A DNA stretch of 64,000 nt from an uncultured Coriobacteriaceae bacterium (GCA_900552935.1 USBN01000003.1:1-64000), one strand, 5' to 3'. Counted from the first letter of the stretch, positions 1-8,977 are shown. The notes: a model not told the origin generated them from the sequence alone. Program-made: numbers and translations.

Positions 1-1095
1 GGAGCACACGCAGGTCATGGCCTCGAGCTTCTCGAGCGAGAGCGCGCCGGCCTCGGCGGCGTCGATCATGCCGGCGTCCTCGGAGACCGGGATGAAGGCG
101 CCGGACAGGCCGCCGACGCTGGAGCTCGCCATGACGCCGCCCTTCTTGACGGCGTCGTTGAGCATGGCGAGGGCGCACGTGGTGCCCGGGCCGCCGCACT
201 GGCCGACGCCAATGATCTCGAGGATGCGTGCCACGGAGTCGCCGATGGCGGGGGTGGGGGCGAGCGAGAGGTCGACGATGCCCTTCTCGACACCGAGGCG
301 GCTCGCAGCCTGGCGGCTCATGAGCTCGCCGGCGCGTGTGATCTTGAAGGCGGTCTGCTTGATGCGCTCCGCAACCTCCATCATGTCGGCCGTCTCGGGG
401 AGCTCGGCGAGGGCCGCCGCCATGACGCCGGGGCCGGAGACGCCGACGTTGATGACGGCGTCGGCCTCGCCAGAGCCATGGACGGCGCCCGCCATGAACG
501 GCGAGTCCTCGACCATGTTGGCGAAGCAGACGAACTTGGAGGCGCCCACGGAATCTTGGTCCGCGGTGAGCTTGGCGGCGTCGATGATGGTCTGGGCAGC
601 CATGAGGACGGCGTCCATGTTGATGCCGGCGCGCAGGCTCGCGACGTTCACGCTCGAGCACACGCGGTTCGTGGAGGCAAGCGCCTCGGGGATGCAGTTG
701 ATGAGACGGCGGTCTGCGTCGCCAATGCCCTTGTGCACGAGGGCGGAATAGCCGCCGAGGTAATCGATGCCGAGGGTCTCCGCGGCGCGATCGAGCGCGT
801 GCGCGAGCGGCACGAGGTCGACGTCTGGGCAGGCGGCGGCAATCTGGGCGATGGGTGTCACGGAGACGCGCTTGTTGACGATGGGGATGCCATACTCGCG
901 CTCGAGGTTCTCCGCGGTCTCCACGAGGTGCTCGGCCTTGGTGGTGATGCGGTCATACACCTTGGTGCACATGCGGTCGAGGTTCTCGTCCGCGCAGCTC
1001 ATGAGCGAGATGCCCATGGTGATGGTGCGGATGTCGAGGTGCTGCTCGGTCACCATGTTGAGTGTCTCGGCGACCTCTTCTGCAGTAATAGACAC
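1..1095 (-). CDS. PFL family protein (UPF0210/DUF711), 3' end cut by window edge
   Basis: The minus-strand frame is open from a GTG at 1095 through the left edge, giving 365 codons of a family normally near 450 residues. The translation begins VSITAEEVAETLNMVTEQ and holds the family's conserved stretches MGISLMSCAD, NVGVSGPGV and GVGQCGGPGTTCA. The GTG start is chosen because AAGGGGA lies about six bases upstream. Family members are glycyl-radical-like in fold and are usually encoded beside a small ACT-domain protein (UPF0237). No such partner lies upstream here, so any partner must be beyond the left edge or absent. The biochemical role is unknown. Confidence 0.9.
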   Translation of the reverse strand, partial: MSITAEEVAETLNMVTEQHLDIRTITMGISLMSCADENLDRMCTKVYDRITTKAEHLVETAENLEREYGIPIVNKRVSVTPIAQIAAACPDVDLVPLAHALDRAAETLGIDYLGGYSALVHKGIGDADRRLINCIPEALASTNRVCSSVNVASLRAGINMDAVLMAAQTIIDAAKLTADQDSVGASKFVCFANMVEDSPFMAGAVHGSGEADAVINVGVSGPGVMAAALAELPETADMMEVAERIKQTAFKITRAGELMSRQAASRLGVEKGIVDLSLAPTPAIGDSVARILEIIGVGQCGGPGTTCALAMLNDAVKKGGVMASSSVGGLSGAFIPVSEDAGMIDAAEAGALSLEKLEAMTCVCS

Positions 1096-1320
1096 GATGT
1101 CCCCTTCGTTTGGCGTGGACGTGCGGCATGCGCTTGCGGACGCGCTGACCCAGTGTTTGCGGGGCTTATGCGCGCAAATGTGCGATTTACACATTATGCA
1201 CGAGTGCTAGGGGAGACGATACCGAACGGTGCCGCTGTTCGTTGGATTGTTACAGGCAGCGGAGCGTTTTGCGGCGTCGAGGCTTTTGTGGCCAGTGCCC
1301 TCGCAATCCCTGCATGTGGA

Positions 1321-1343
1321 GGAGGCCGCTCGAGGCGGCCTCC
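1321..1343. other. GC-rich hairpin downstream of degV
   Basis: GGAGGCCGC and GCGGCCTCC form a perfect 9-bp stem around TCGAG. It lies about 50 bases beyond the degV stop on the minus strand. There is no T-run on either side, so it may be a weak terminator or mRNA-end stabiliser. The rest of the 295-base gap 1096-1390 shows nothing else that I recognise. Confidence 0.45.
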
Positions 1344-1390
1344 GCGTTGGTTCTGGGTGGTTTGGCTTTTGCCCGGGGTGAGGACGGACG

Positions 1391-2257
1391 CTAGAGCGTC
1401 AGGACGGGCTGGGCTGCCATGCCAATGAGGCTGGGACCCGCGTGCACGATCAGGTCCGGCGAGAGGCTGACCTTGACGATTTCGCAACAATTGGGAATCA
1501 TCTCGTGAATCTTCTCGGAGAGCTCCTCCGTGCGAGGCTCCGCCTTGGTGCAGCACACGGCACAGATAACCTGCGCGTATTCCTTGGCCTTCTCAGCAAT
1601 GATGGCAAGCTCGCTGGCGAGGGCCTTCTCCCAGCCACGACACTTCTTGACGGTGACGTACTTGCCCTCTTTATCGCAAGTGAAGACGGGCTTGAGGTTC
1701 AGGACGCTGCCGAGGCGGTAGGTGGCCTCGTTGATGCGGCCACCGTGGCGCAGGTAGGAGAGCTCGCGCACGGTGAAGTAGCCGTGGGTCTCCGCGGCGA
1801 GGGACTCGAGCCTGTCCTGGAGCTCGTCGAAGGGGACGCCCTCCTCGACCATGCGGACGGCTGCCATGACGGTGAGACCCGCCGCGATGCCGATGCTCTT
1901 GGTGTCGACGACCGCCACCGGGAAATCGGGCATTTGGCCGGCGACAAGGTGGACGGTGTGGTTGGTGGCGGAGAGACCGGAGCTGATCGTCACGAAGACG
2001 GCTGCCTCGTAGCCATCGGCACGAGCGGTCTCGAGAGCCTCCCGGATGTCCTTGGGGGAGGGAAGGCTCGTTGTGGGAATCTCCTCGGCGAAGCGGTCGA
2101 TCACCTCGTCGGCGGTAATCTCCGAGCCGGAGCGATAACTGTCGCCGTTGGAATAGTTGACTGCGAGCGACACGGTGCGCACGTCATGAGCCGCGGTGAA
2201 GTCCGCCGGGGTGTCAGTGCCCGAATCCGTGATGATGGCAATGCGCTGCTCGTTCAT
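1391..2257 (-). CDS. DegV family fatty-acid-binding protein
   Basis: The 288-residue product starts MNEQRIAIITDSGTDTP. It has the DegV N-terminal DSxxD-type motif at about residues 10-15, the SLPSPKDIREAL substrate-binding loop and the VTISSGLSATNHT stretch. DegV/FakB proteins bind a fatty acid and present it to a FakA kinase for phospholipid synthesis; no fakA is in the window. The start at 2257 is preferred over an in-frame ATG 14 codons upstream because AGGGGG lies directly before it. It is transcribed away from the DUF1836 gene across a shared 183-base control region. Confidence 0.92.
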   Translation of the reverse strand: MNEQRIAIITDSGTDTPADFTAAHDVRTVSLAVNYSNGDSYRSGSEITADEVIDRFAEEIPTTSLPSPKDIREALETARADGYEAAVFVTISSGLSATNHTVHLVAGQMPDFPVAVVDTKSIGIAAGLTVMAAVRMVEEGVPFDELQDRLESLAAETHGYFTVRELSYLRHGGRINEATYRLGSVLNLKPVFTCDKEGKYVTVKKCRGWEKALASELAIIAEKAKEYAQVICAVCCTKAEPRTEELSEKIHEMIPNCCEIVKVSLSPDLIVHAGPSLIGMAAQPVLTL

Positions 2258-2440
2258 GCGGGGCCCCCTGTCAGGTGCGATGCAAAGTCTCTCGGCCAAA
2301 TCTACGAGATTAGTGTATCTAGTTATGGATACTAGGATATGTCATTTTGATAATGTGTAAACTTGCGTCACAAGTTGGGTTGGACGTACATTTACCCACT
2401 GAACCCTGGGGAATTGGCTATTCAGACAAGGGGGTCGGCG
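2258..2440. promoter_or_regulatory. divergent control region between degV and the DUF1836 gene
   Basis: This AT-rich island stands out from its surroundings. It contains the inverted repeat AACTTG-cgtca-CAAGTT (2360-2376) and a looser one, TAGTGTATC...GATACTA (2311-2335). GATAAT at 2349-2354 could be a -10 box for the rightward gene, but I see no good -35. The DUF1836 protein is DNA-binding-like, so self-regulation through these palindromes is a reasonable inference. Confidence 0.4.
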
Positions 2441-3004
2441 ATGACTTTGCACGAGGATGACGTTCGCGATCTGCGCGAGCGCATGACGCGCGTCCACATC
2501 GCGCGAGTCGAGGAGATGCCGCGCATAGAGCTCTATCTCGACCAGGTGCTCTCCTTCGTGTCCGAGAACCTCTCGTTCATGGCTCTTCCGGGCGAGGAAC
2601 TCATCACGAGCTCTATGGTCAACAATTACGTGAAGCAGCGCGTGATTCCGGCCCCGCAGCGCCGTCGCTACACTCGTCGGCATGTCGCTTCGCTCATCTT
2701 CGTGTGCACGCTGAAGCGTGTGCTTTCCATAAGCGAGGTCAAGACCCTGTATAACGCCTGCGTCGACCGCGGCGTGAACGTCGCCAGCACGTACGACGTA
2801 CTCGTCGCCACGCTCGAGGAGACCCTCGCCCGCCGCTTTGCCGTTGACGAGGACGAGCTCGCCATTCCCGCAACCCCGCACGTGCCACTGACGGACGTTA
2901 ACGGTGTCGAGGTCGCCCCCGACCTGTCGCGCCTCATGAGCGCCGCCGTCGAGGCCGTGGCGGATAAGGTCTACGTGGAGCAGACTCTTTCCCAGGTGAG
3001 GTAG
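2441..3004 (+). CDS. DUF1836 domain protein (MerR-like putative regulator)
   Basis: The 187-residue product begins MTLHEDDVRDLRERM. The middle part (ELITSSMVNNYVKQRVIPAPQ, then RRYTRRHVASLIFVCTLKRV) matches the helix-turn-helix plus dimer helix layout of DUF1836 proteins, which resemble MerR regulators. Start 2441 is preferred over the longer in-frame ATG at 2363 because AAGGGGG sits just upstream and the extra 26 residues look non-coding. No effector domain is visible. It probably binds the palindromes in its own promoter region, which is an inference. Confidence 0.8.
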   Translation: MTLHEDDVRDLRERMTRVHIARVEEMPRIELYLDQVLSFVSENLSFMALPGEELITSSMVNNYVKQRVIPAPQRRRYTRRHVASLIFVCTLKRVLSISEVKTLYNACVDRGVNVASTYDVLVATLEETLARRFAVDEDELAIPATPHVPLTDVNGVEVAPDLSRLMSAAVEAVADKVYVEQTLSQVR

Positions 3005-3271
3005 GCACTGCCGAGGCGTCGGGCGTGGCTTTCCCGGTCATGTCGTGACGTGAGCGCGGTCCGGCTGCACCTCCGTGCGGACGCACTGCCGAGGCGCTGG
3101 CTGTCTCCCAGGTGAGGGCAACATTTCAGCGTCTTTGTGGAACAGTGTCCCGTTCAGACGGGGCAGACAATTCGGTGGGTACAATTAAAAAGTTGCAAAA
3201 ACGGTGGGCGCAGGGGCGCCTGCCTTGCCGGGTGCCGCCGCGGCGCCCGCTTAGATTTGGAGGTACGCGCA
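3005..3271. other. gap upstream of ppaC with short duplicated segments
   Basis: Two short sequences occur twice here: TCCCAGGTGAGG (2990-3001 and 3106-3117) and GCACTGCCGAGGCG (3005-3018 and 3083-3096). The first copy overlaps the end of the DUF1836 gene, so this looks like a local duplication that has since diverged. TACAAT at 3180-3185 could be a -10 box for ppaC, but no convincing -35 accompanies it. Confidence 0.4.
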
Positions 3272-4198
3272 ATGAGCACGGTCTACGTCTTTGGTCACCA
3301 GAACCCTGACAATGACGCCGTCATGTCCGCCGTCGTTCTCGCCCAGCTTCTTAACCAGGTTGGCTACGAGGGCAACGAGTACAAGGCCTGCGCCCTCGGT
3401 GCGCTTCCGGCCGAGTCCGCCAAGCTCCTCGCCGAGGCTGGCATTGCCGAGCCCGAGCGGATCAAGGGCGTCGAGGCTGGCCAGCTTGTCGTCCTGACTG
3501 ACCACAACGAGTCCAGCCAGTCCGTCGAGGGCCTGAAGGACGCCACCGTCCTGGGCGTCGTCGACCACCACCGCATCGGTGACTTCGAGACTGCCACTCC
3601 GCTCCACTACATCGCGCTTCCCTGGGGCTCCAGCTGCACCATCGTCGCCAAGCTGTTCGAGGTTCTCGGCCAGGAGCTCACGGACGTCCAGGCGAAGCTC
3701 CTGCTCTCTGCCATGATGACCGACACGCTCATGCTCAAGAGCCCCACGACCACCGACGTCGACCGTGCCATCGCCGCCAAGCTTGGCGAGCAGCTTGGCG
3801 TTGATCCGGTCAAGTTCGGCATGGAGGTCTTCCTCTCCCGTCCGTCCGGCTCCTTCACCGCGGCCGAGATGGTCGGCAACGACATCAAGATGTTCGAGGT
3901 CGCCGGCCAGAAGCTCCTCATCGGCCAGTACGAGACGGTCGACAAGAGCCGCGCCCTCGGCATGATCGACGAGATCCGCGAGGCCATGCGCGCCTACCAG
4001 GCCGACAAGGGTGCCGAGGGCATCGTCCTTTGCCTGACCGACATCATGGAGGAGGGCTCCCAGGTCCTCTTCGAGGGCGAGACCGCCGTTGCCCAGAAGG
4101 GCCTCGGTATCGCCGACGAGCACGACGGCGTCTGGATGCCCGGCGTGCTCTCCCGTAAGAAGCAGGTTGCTGCCCCGATTCTCGCCGCCGCGGAGTAG
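3272..4198 (+). CDS. ppaC: manganese-dependent inorganic pyrophosphatase (family II)
   Basis: This 308-residue cytoplasmic enzyme hydrolyses pyrophosphate to phosphate, pulling biosynthetic reactions forward. The DHH-family metal ligands are visible: GHQNPDND at residues 8-15 (His9, Asp13, Asp15), the DHNE motif near residue 75, and DHHRIGDF near 100. The C-terminal substrate motif SRKKQ is intact. Length matches the family (about 310). Start 3272 is set by GGAGG eight bases upstream and by the conserved MSTVYVFGHQNPD opening; the longer in-frame ATG at 3137 adds junk. nhaA follows after 5 bases and is probably cotranscribed. Confidence 0.97.
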   Translation: MSTVYVFGHQNPDNDAVMSAVVLAQLLNQVGYEGNEYKACALGALPAESAKLLAEAGIAEPERIKGVEAGQLVVLTDHNESSQSVEGLKDATVLGVVDHHRIGDFETATPLHYIALPWGSSCTIVAKLFEVLGQELTDVQAKLLLSAMMTDTLMLKSPTTTDVDRAIAAKLGEQLGVDPVKFGMEVFLSRPSGSFTAAEMVGNDIKMFEVAGQKLLIGQYETVDKSRALGMIDEIREAMRAYQADKGAEGIVLCLTDIMEEGSQVLFEGETAVAQKGLGIADEHDGVWMPGVLSRKKQVAAPILAAAE

Positions 4199-4203
4199 AA
4201 GAT

Positions 4204-5595
4204 ATGACCCAGAGCCCGGAGCCCATCATCAACGAGGAGATCATTGCCGAGGAGGTGCAGGTTCGCCGCTTCGAGCGTAGGGATGCGCGTCAGGAGTTCA
4301 CGTCTAACGGCACCATCGCCGCCGCCGTGATGGTGCTCGCCGCCATCCTCGCCGTCATCGTTGCGAATACGCCCGCCTATGAGGTGGTCCACCACTTCTT
4401 CGAGACGTCGATCGGCGTGTCCATTGGAGGCGTGAGCGCGAGCCTCACGCTCGAGGAGTTCGTGAACGACTTCCTGATGGCCATCTTCTTCCTTCTCGTG
4501 GGCATCGAACTCAAATATGAGATGACCGTGGGCCAGCTGCGCCGGCCGCGACAGGCGGCGCTTCCCATGCTCGCCGCTGTGGGCGGCGTGGCCGTGCCCT
4601 CGCTCATCTACCTCGCCCTGAACCTTGGAAAGGGTGGCGCGCCCCATGGCTGGGCCGTTCCGATGGCGACTGACATCGCCTTCGCTCTCGGCATTATGTC
4701 GCTGCTGGGCGACCGCGTGAAGCCGGCGACCAAGGTCTTCTTCTCGACCCTCGCGATTGCGGACGACATTCTCGCGATTATCGTGATTGCCGTCTTCTAT
4801 GGTCAGACGCCGAGCGTCCCGTGGCTTGCCGCGTCGCTTGGCTGCATCGTTGTGCTCGCGGCGCTGCACCGCATGCGTGCGTTCGCCGCTCGCTGGTACA
4901 TCATCGTGGGTCTCGTCCTGTGGGTATGCATGTTCAATTCCGGCATCCACGCGACGCTCGCCGGTGTCATCCTGGCCCTGTTCCTGCCTGCCAAGTCCGA
5001 CATCCGCCTCGACGCGCTGCGTGACTGGCTTGGCGACAAGGCCGACCTCCTCGAAGACGCCTATGACGAGGAGTCCCATGTCCTCGGCCAGCACGATTTC
5101 ACGGAGAAGGCTCGCAGTGTCGAGCGCGTGATGCATCGCGTCGCGCCGCCGCTGGTCCGCGTCGAGAGTGCCATTTCGACGTTCGTCAACTTTGGCATCC
5201 TGCCGCTGTTCGCCTTCGTGAACGCGCAGGTCTGCCTTGTTGGCGCAGATCCTTCGGCTATCATCGCCGATCCCGTGACGCGCGGCGTCTTCCTGGGCGC
5301 GTTCCTGGGTAAGCCGATTGGCATTATTGGCGTGACCTTCCTGCTGGTGAAGATTGGCTTCGCCAAGTTGCCGAAGGGCGTCGACTGGAAGCAGATCATC
5401 GGCGTGGGTCTCATGGGCGGCCTTGGCTTTACGATGTCCATTCTCATCGCCGGTCTTGCGTTTGTGAGCGAGACCGAGGTGCTTGCGGCCAAGTGCGCTA
5501 TTCTTGCGTGTTCTATCGCAAGCGCCGCTGTGGGCAGCGCCTTTATCCTTGCTGCGACCAAGAAGCCCATCGAGCCTGAGGCCGACGAGGATTAA
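4204..5595 (+). CDS. nhaA: Na+/H+ antiporter NhaA
   Basis: The 463-residue integral membrane protein exchanges sodium for protons to control pH and salt. The key acidic residues of the family are present in MATDIAFALG (equivalent of E. coli Asp133) and LAIADDILAI (Asp163/Asp164), with the lysine of LGKPIGI matching Lys300. A hydrophilic N-terminal segment of about 35 residues precedes the first membrane helix. It is longer than E. coli NhaA (388) because of this segment, an acidic loop around LEDAYDEESHVLG and a charged C terminus. It lies five bases behind ppaC and ends before a strong terminator. Confidence 0.96.
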   Translation: MTQSPEPIINEEIIAEEVQVRRFERRDARQEFTSNGTIAAAVMVLAAILAVIVANTPAYEVVHHFFETSIGVSIGGVSASLTLEEFVNDFLMAIFFLLVGIELKYEMTVGQLRRPRQAALPMLAAVGGVAVPSLIYLALNLGKGGAPHGWAVPMATDIAFALGIMSLLGDRVKPATKVFFSTLAIADDILAIIVIAVFYGQTPSVPWLAASLGCIVVLAALHRMRAFAARWYIIVGLVLWVCMFNSGIHATLAGVILALFLPAKSDIRLDALRDWLGDKADLLEDAYDEESHVLGQHDFTEKARSVERVMHRVAPPLVRVESAISTFVNFGILPLFAFVNAQVCLVGADPSAIIADPVTRGVFLGAFLGKPIGIIGVTFLLVKIGFAKLPKGVDWKQIIGVGLMGGLGFTMSILIAGLAFVSETEVLAAKCAILACSIASAAVGSAFILAATKKPIEPEADED

Positions 5596-5648
5596 GTGGC
5601 ACGAACATGTCGAACGGCTAAACGCCGGATAACTTAGTTTGGCGTGCG

Positions 5649-5684
5649 GGCGGGTCTTCCAACCACGGAGGCCCGCCTTTTTAT
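5649..5684 (+). terminator. rho-independent terminator of ppaC-nhaA
   Basis: GGCGGGTCTTC pairs with the downstream GGAGGCCCGCC (two wobble pairs), followed at once by TTTTT. Confidence 0.85.
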
Positions 5685-5817
5685 GTGGTGGACCGACGTG
5701 TTCGTGGCGTGCGTGCGCCCTCGATGGAGTTAGCGCGTCTGAGCTGACGTCTGGCGTTGCTCGTGGTGTGCCTGCGACGCCTGCGGTGGTGGTTGCGTTG
5801 CTCTTGGGGGCGTAGCG

Positions 5818-6108
5818 TTACTCCACGGTGCCGAAGCGCTGGGTCCAGCCGTGGGCGACGAGGGCGGAGTTGAGTTGGTCTGCGAGACGGGGGCGCTCAT
5901 AGACGCCGCTCGGCAGCATGCTGACGACCTCAAGCAGGTCATACGGGAGGTCAAATGTCTCCGCCATGACTTGAACGTCGAGGTTATCCACGAAGTGCTC
6001 GCTCATGAACAACGCATCAACGAAGCGTTGGAGCTCGCCGTACTCGTCAGAGTTTGGTATGTAGGGAGGCTTTTCCATGGGCACTATGGTAACATCCGCG
6101 GATGCCAT
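5818..6108 (-). CDS. small conserved-looking hypothetical protein
   Basis: A 96-residue acidic product with no membrane segment or signal. The sequence is balanced and protein-like (for example DEYGELQRFVDALFMSEHF and VMAETFDLPYDLLEVVSMLP), and it is the only frame here that looks coding. I do not recognise the family. A second possible start at 6078 (MEKPPYIPN) has no ribosome site; the 6108 ATG has a weak GAGAG. It faces away from the aminotransferase gene. Confidence 0.65.
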   Translation of the reverse strand: MASADVTIVPMEKPPYIPNSDEYGELQRFVDALFMSEHFVDNLDVQVMAETFDLPYDLLEVVSMLPSGVYERPRLADQLNSALVAHGWTQRFGTVE

Positions 6109-6143
6109 TCGCTCTCTCGTAACGCGCGCTTCACCACTTCGCG

Positions 6144-6171
6144 TTCCATAACGATTATTTCTCTCTATACT
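6144..6171 (+). promoter_or_regulatory. candidate promoter for the aminotransferase gene
   Basis: TATACT at 6166-6171 is a good -10 box with TTCCAT at 6144-6149, 16 bases upstream. It would give a leader of about 190 bases; I recognise no riboswitch in that leader. Confidence 0.4.
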
Positions 6172-6370
6172 CGAATGAGCGTAAGCACAGCGCCAGCACG
6201 GAGCATTTCAAGGGGGAATGCGCCGCTGCCTCCAGTGGTCGGATCGCGAGCGGCTATCCCACAGCTGCTCCGCGATCGCCATGCGGACAGGGTTGCGTCC
6301 GGCGCATCGGCGTTGTGCGAGCTCAAGCGCAAGATCGGGCAGAACCAGGCGTCGACGAATGGAGACGAGC

Positions 6371-7663
6371 ATGGCAAGTGTCTACGAGCAGATGACGAAC
6401 GAAGAGCTTGACGAGCAAATCGCCCAACTCGAGGCAGAGGCGGAAAAGCTTCGCGCTCGCGGCCTCAAGCTCGATATGGCCCGCGGCAAGCCGAGCCAGG
6501 AGCAGGTCGACCTTTCTCGCCCCATGCTCGACGTGCTCACCTCGTCCGCCGACCTCGTCGATGAGGGCGTAGACGCCGGTAACTATGGTTGCCCTGATGG
6601 CCTCCCCGCGGCTCGCCGTCTCATGGCGGATCTTCTTGGCGTCGACGCGGACAATCTCATCCTCGGTGGATCTTCGAGCCTGAACATCATGCACGACGTC
6701 ATCGTCCATGGTTGGATTCACGGCGTTCGCGGCTGCGAGCCCCATGCGGTTCAGGCCGCCCGCGGCCCGCTCAAGTTCCTGTGCCCGTCGCCCGGCTATG
6801 ATCGCCACTTCGCAGTCAGCGCTTCCGTGGGCTACACGAACGTACCCATTCGCATGACGCCGGAGGGCCCCGACATGGACGAGGTCGTGCGTCTCGTCGA
6901 GAACGATCCGACGGTCAAGGGCATCTGGTGCGTCCCCAAGTACTCGAACCCCACGGGCATCACCTACTCGGATGAAGTCGTCCGTCGCTTCGCCGCCCTC
7001 AGGCCCGCCGCGCCGGACTTCCGCATCTTCTGGGACAACGCCTACGCGATTCACGATCTCAATGAGGAGCCGGACTACCTGCTCGATATCTTCGGCGCGG
7101 TCGCTGCGGAGGACCACGACAACCTCGTCTACGAGTTTGCCTCGACGAGCAAGGTGACCTTCCCGGGCAGCGGCATTGCCTGCGTCGTCGCCAGTCCCGC
7201 CGACATCGCCGACCTCCGCAAGACCTTCAACGTGGAGCGCGTCTGCTCTGACAAGCTCATGCAGCTTGCGCACGTTCGTTGGTTTGGCGATGCGGATGGC
7301 GTCCGCGCTCATATGGTCGAGCACGCGAGGATTCTTGCCCCGCGCTTCGAACTCGTGGACGAGAAGCTTGAGAGTGGCCTGGGCGACCTCGAATGTGCCA
7401 CCTGGTCTCGCCCGCGTGGCGGCTACTTCGTTTCCTTCGATGGCCCCAAGGGCTCCGCGAAGAAGATTGTCGCCCTTGCCGAAGAGCTTGGCGTCAAGAT
7501 GACGCCTGCAGGCGCTACCTGGCCTTATGGCAAGGATCCGGACGACACGAACATTCGCATCGCACCTTCGTATCCCAGCCTTGAGGATCTCGGCGCCGCG
7601 CTTGACGTCTTCGTGACCTGTGTGCGCCTCGTGTCGGCACGACTCGCTCGTGAGGCTCGCTAG
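6371..7663 (+). CDS. class I/II aminotransferase, MocR-type aspartate aminotransferase family
   Basis: This 430-residue PLP enzyme belongs to the family annotated as Aminotran_MocR (PF12897). It lacks the GntR DNA-binding domain of true MocR regulators. Motifs in order are KLDMARGKPS near residue 33, the GGSSSLNIMHD cofactor loop, WCVPKYSNPTGITYS, FWDNAYAIHDL and the Schiff-base lysine in STSKVTFPGSG. Start 6371 is set by the conserved MASVYEQMTNEEL opening and GGAGA upstream. The in-frame extension to 6218 reads as arginine-rich noise. The natural substrate is probably aspartate or an aromatic amino acid, which the sequence does not settle. Confidence 0.9.
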   Translation: MASVYEQMTNEELDEQIAQLEAEAEKLRARGLKLDMARGKPSQEQVDLSRPMLDVLTSSADLVDEGVDAGNYGCPDGLPAARRLMADLLGVDADNLILGGSSSLNIMHDVIVHGWIHGVRGCEPHAVQAARGPLKFLCPSPGYDRHFAVSASVGYTNVPIRMTPEGPDMDEVVRLVENDPTVKGIWCVPKYSNPTGITYSDEVVRRFAALRPAAPDFRIFWDNAYAIHDLNEEPDYLLDIFGAVAAEDHDNLVYEFASTSKVTFPGSGIACVVASPADIADLRKTFNVERVCSDKLMQLAHVRWFGDADGVRAHMVEHARILAPRFELVDEKLESGLGDLECATWSRPRGGYFVSFDGPKGSAKKIVALAEELGVKMTPAGATWPYGKDPDDTNIRIAPSYPSLEDLGAALDVFVTCVRLVSARLAREAR

Positions 7664-7703
7664 GCGGCGTCGGCGCGCGTGTGAGGTAGAATACGCAGAA
7701 TGT

Positions 7704-7731
7704 GTGCGCCCAGGCCCCGGCCCGGGCGCAC
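7704..7731. other. GC hairpin between aminotransferase and TPR genes
   Basis: GTGCGCCC and GGGCGCAC form an 8-bp stem with further GC pairing in the loop. No T-run follows, so it may be a weak terminator or a 5' leader hairpin. TAGAAT at 7687-7692 is a possible -10 box just upstream. Confidence 0.4.
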
Positions 7732-7779
7732 CTGCATCAAGGGGAATTGCCCGATAGTGGGCAGGAAGGACGCTCATCG

Positions 7780-8652
7780 ATGGCATCGAAGCCAAAGAAG
7801 ACAGACGAGGCTTCCACGCGCGTGTCGACCGTCAAGGGCGAGGAAGCTGCGGGCAAGGGCCTAGGCACGACCGGCCGCGGCCGTAGCCGCAGCGAGTCGC
7901 CCGCCGAGGATCAAACTCCCGTGCGCACGGTGACGCCGTCGAACCGCCGTCCTGCCGTGATCGTTGGTGTCGTGCTCGTCTCCATCATCATGGTGGGTTC
8001 AATCCTTCTGCCGTCCCTCTCCGCCATCATCTCCGGCATCCAGAAGAGCAAGGCTTCTGCCGCGGCTGCCACAACCGCGGTGGCCACCTCTGCCGCGACG
8101 ACCGACGCCTCGACCTCTGACGCCGAGACGACCAACACTTATATGAATGACCTGGACGAGCACTACCAGTCCATTGTCTCCCCGCTCGAGGAGAAGCTCA
8201 AGGATTCTCCGGATGACAAGGCCGCTCTCATCAACCTTGCGAACAACTACCTAAACTGGGGTAGCACCGCCAGGAACTATGCCTCAACCGATGATGACCA
8301 AGCCCACATAAAGGAGTTGCTCACTACGGCTGAGGGCTACTACGATTCATACCTCGAGCTCGAGGACGCAAGCGCCGCGCGCGTGAACAGAGCACTTTGC
8401 CAGTACTATCTTGGCGACCAGGCTGGCGCCATCAAGGCTCTTGAGGATTTCACCAAGAACGTTGGTGATTTCGCGCCGGCATGGACCAATCTGGGAATGA
8501 TGTACCAGGAGACCGGAGAGACTGAAAAGGCTACGGACGCCTTCAACAAGGCGCTCGAGGTCGACCCTGACAATACCTATGGACTTCAGAGCTACGCAAC
8601 GTCGCAGCTCAAGTCCCTTACCTCTGCCGCCACGACGTCGGCTGCGGAATAG
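7780..8652 (+). CDS. membrane-anchored TPR protein
   Basis: A 290-residue protein with a polar N-terminal tail (about 55 residues), one membrane helix around residues 60-85 (VIVGVVLVSIIMVGSILLP), an Ala/Thr-rich linker and a C-terminal domain outside the membrane. At least two tetratricopeptide repeats are visible near the C terminus, the clearest being PAWTNLGMMYQETGETEKA followed by DAFNKALEVDPDN. TPRs bind other proteins, so this is probably a scaffold. Start 7780 follows GGAAGGA. The STAS gene starts 13 bases after it, so the two may be cotranscribed. Confidence 0.82.
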   Translation: MASKPKKTDEASTRVSTVKGEEAAGKGLGTTGRGRSRSESPAEDQTPVRTVTPSNRRPAVIVGVVLVSIIMVGSILLPSLSAIISGIQKSKASAAAATTAVATSAATTDASTSDAETTNTYMNDLDEHYQSIVSPLEEKLKDSPDDKAALINLANNYLNWGSTARNYASTDDDQAHIKELLTTAEGYYDSYLELEDASAARVNRALCQYYLGDQAGAIKALEDFTKNVGDFAPAWTNLGMMYQETGETEKATDAFNKALEVDPDNTYGLQSYATSQLKSLTSAATTSAAE

Positions 8653-8665
8653 GAAGGGGGAGGGC

Positions 8666-8977
8666 ATGGACCTTTCCATCACAAGCGCCGAGAAGGTGGG
8701 CAAGACCCTCGTCACCGTTGTGGGCGAGGTTGACGTGTCGAACGCGGGCGAGCTCCGCGAGGCGGTGGACTCCGCGCTCGAGGCAGCTCCCGTGGAGGTT
8801 TCCGTCGATTTTGCGGAGGTCTCCTACATTGACTCGACCGGCATTGGCGTGCTCGTGGGCGCCGCCACTCGCGCGCAGGAGGCGGGAGTGGCCTTCTCCG
8901 TCGCTCATCCGCAGGCAAACGTCAAGCGTGTGCTCGGCCTTCTTGGCGTCGAGCGTCAGCTCAACGTGGAAGACTAA
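8666..8977 (+). CDS. STAS-domain anti-sigma factor antagonist
   Basis: The 103-residue single STAS domain is the size of SpoIIAA/RsbV. The phosphorylatable serine is in YIDSTGIGVLVG at about residues 54-65. In known systems the unphosphorylated form binds an anti-sigma kinase and frees a sigma factor. No partner kinase or sigma factor is encoded in this window. The start follows GGAAGGGGGAGGG. Confidence 0.92.
   Translation: MDLSITSAEKVGKTLVTVVGEVDVSNAGELREAVDSALEAAPVEVSVDFAEVSYIDSTGIGVLVGAATRAQEAGVAFSVAHPQANVKRVLGLLGVERQLNVED

Noticed and set aside
3112..3271. N-terminal extension of pyrophosphatase to 3137
   Set aside because: The conserved family N terminus begins at 3272 with its own GGAGG; the extension is Arg/Gly/Cys noise over a promoter region.
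6178..6370. Riboswitch in the aminotransferase leader
   Set aside because: The leader is long but I could match no known aptamer consensus, and no terminator or ribosome-site-masking stem is evident.
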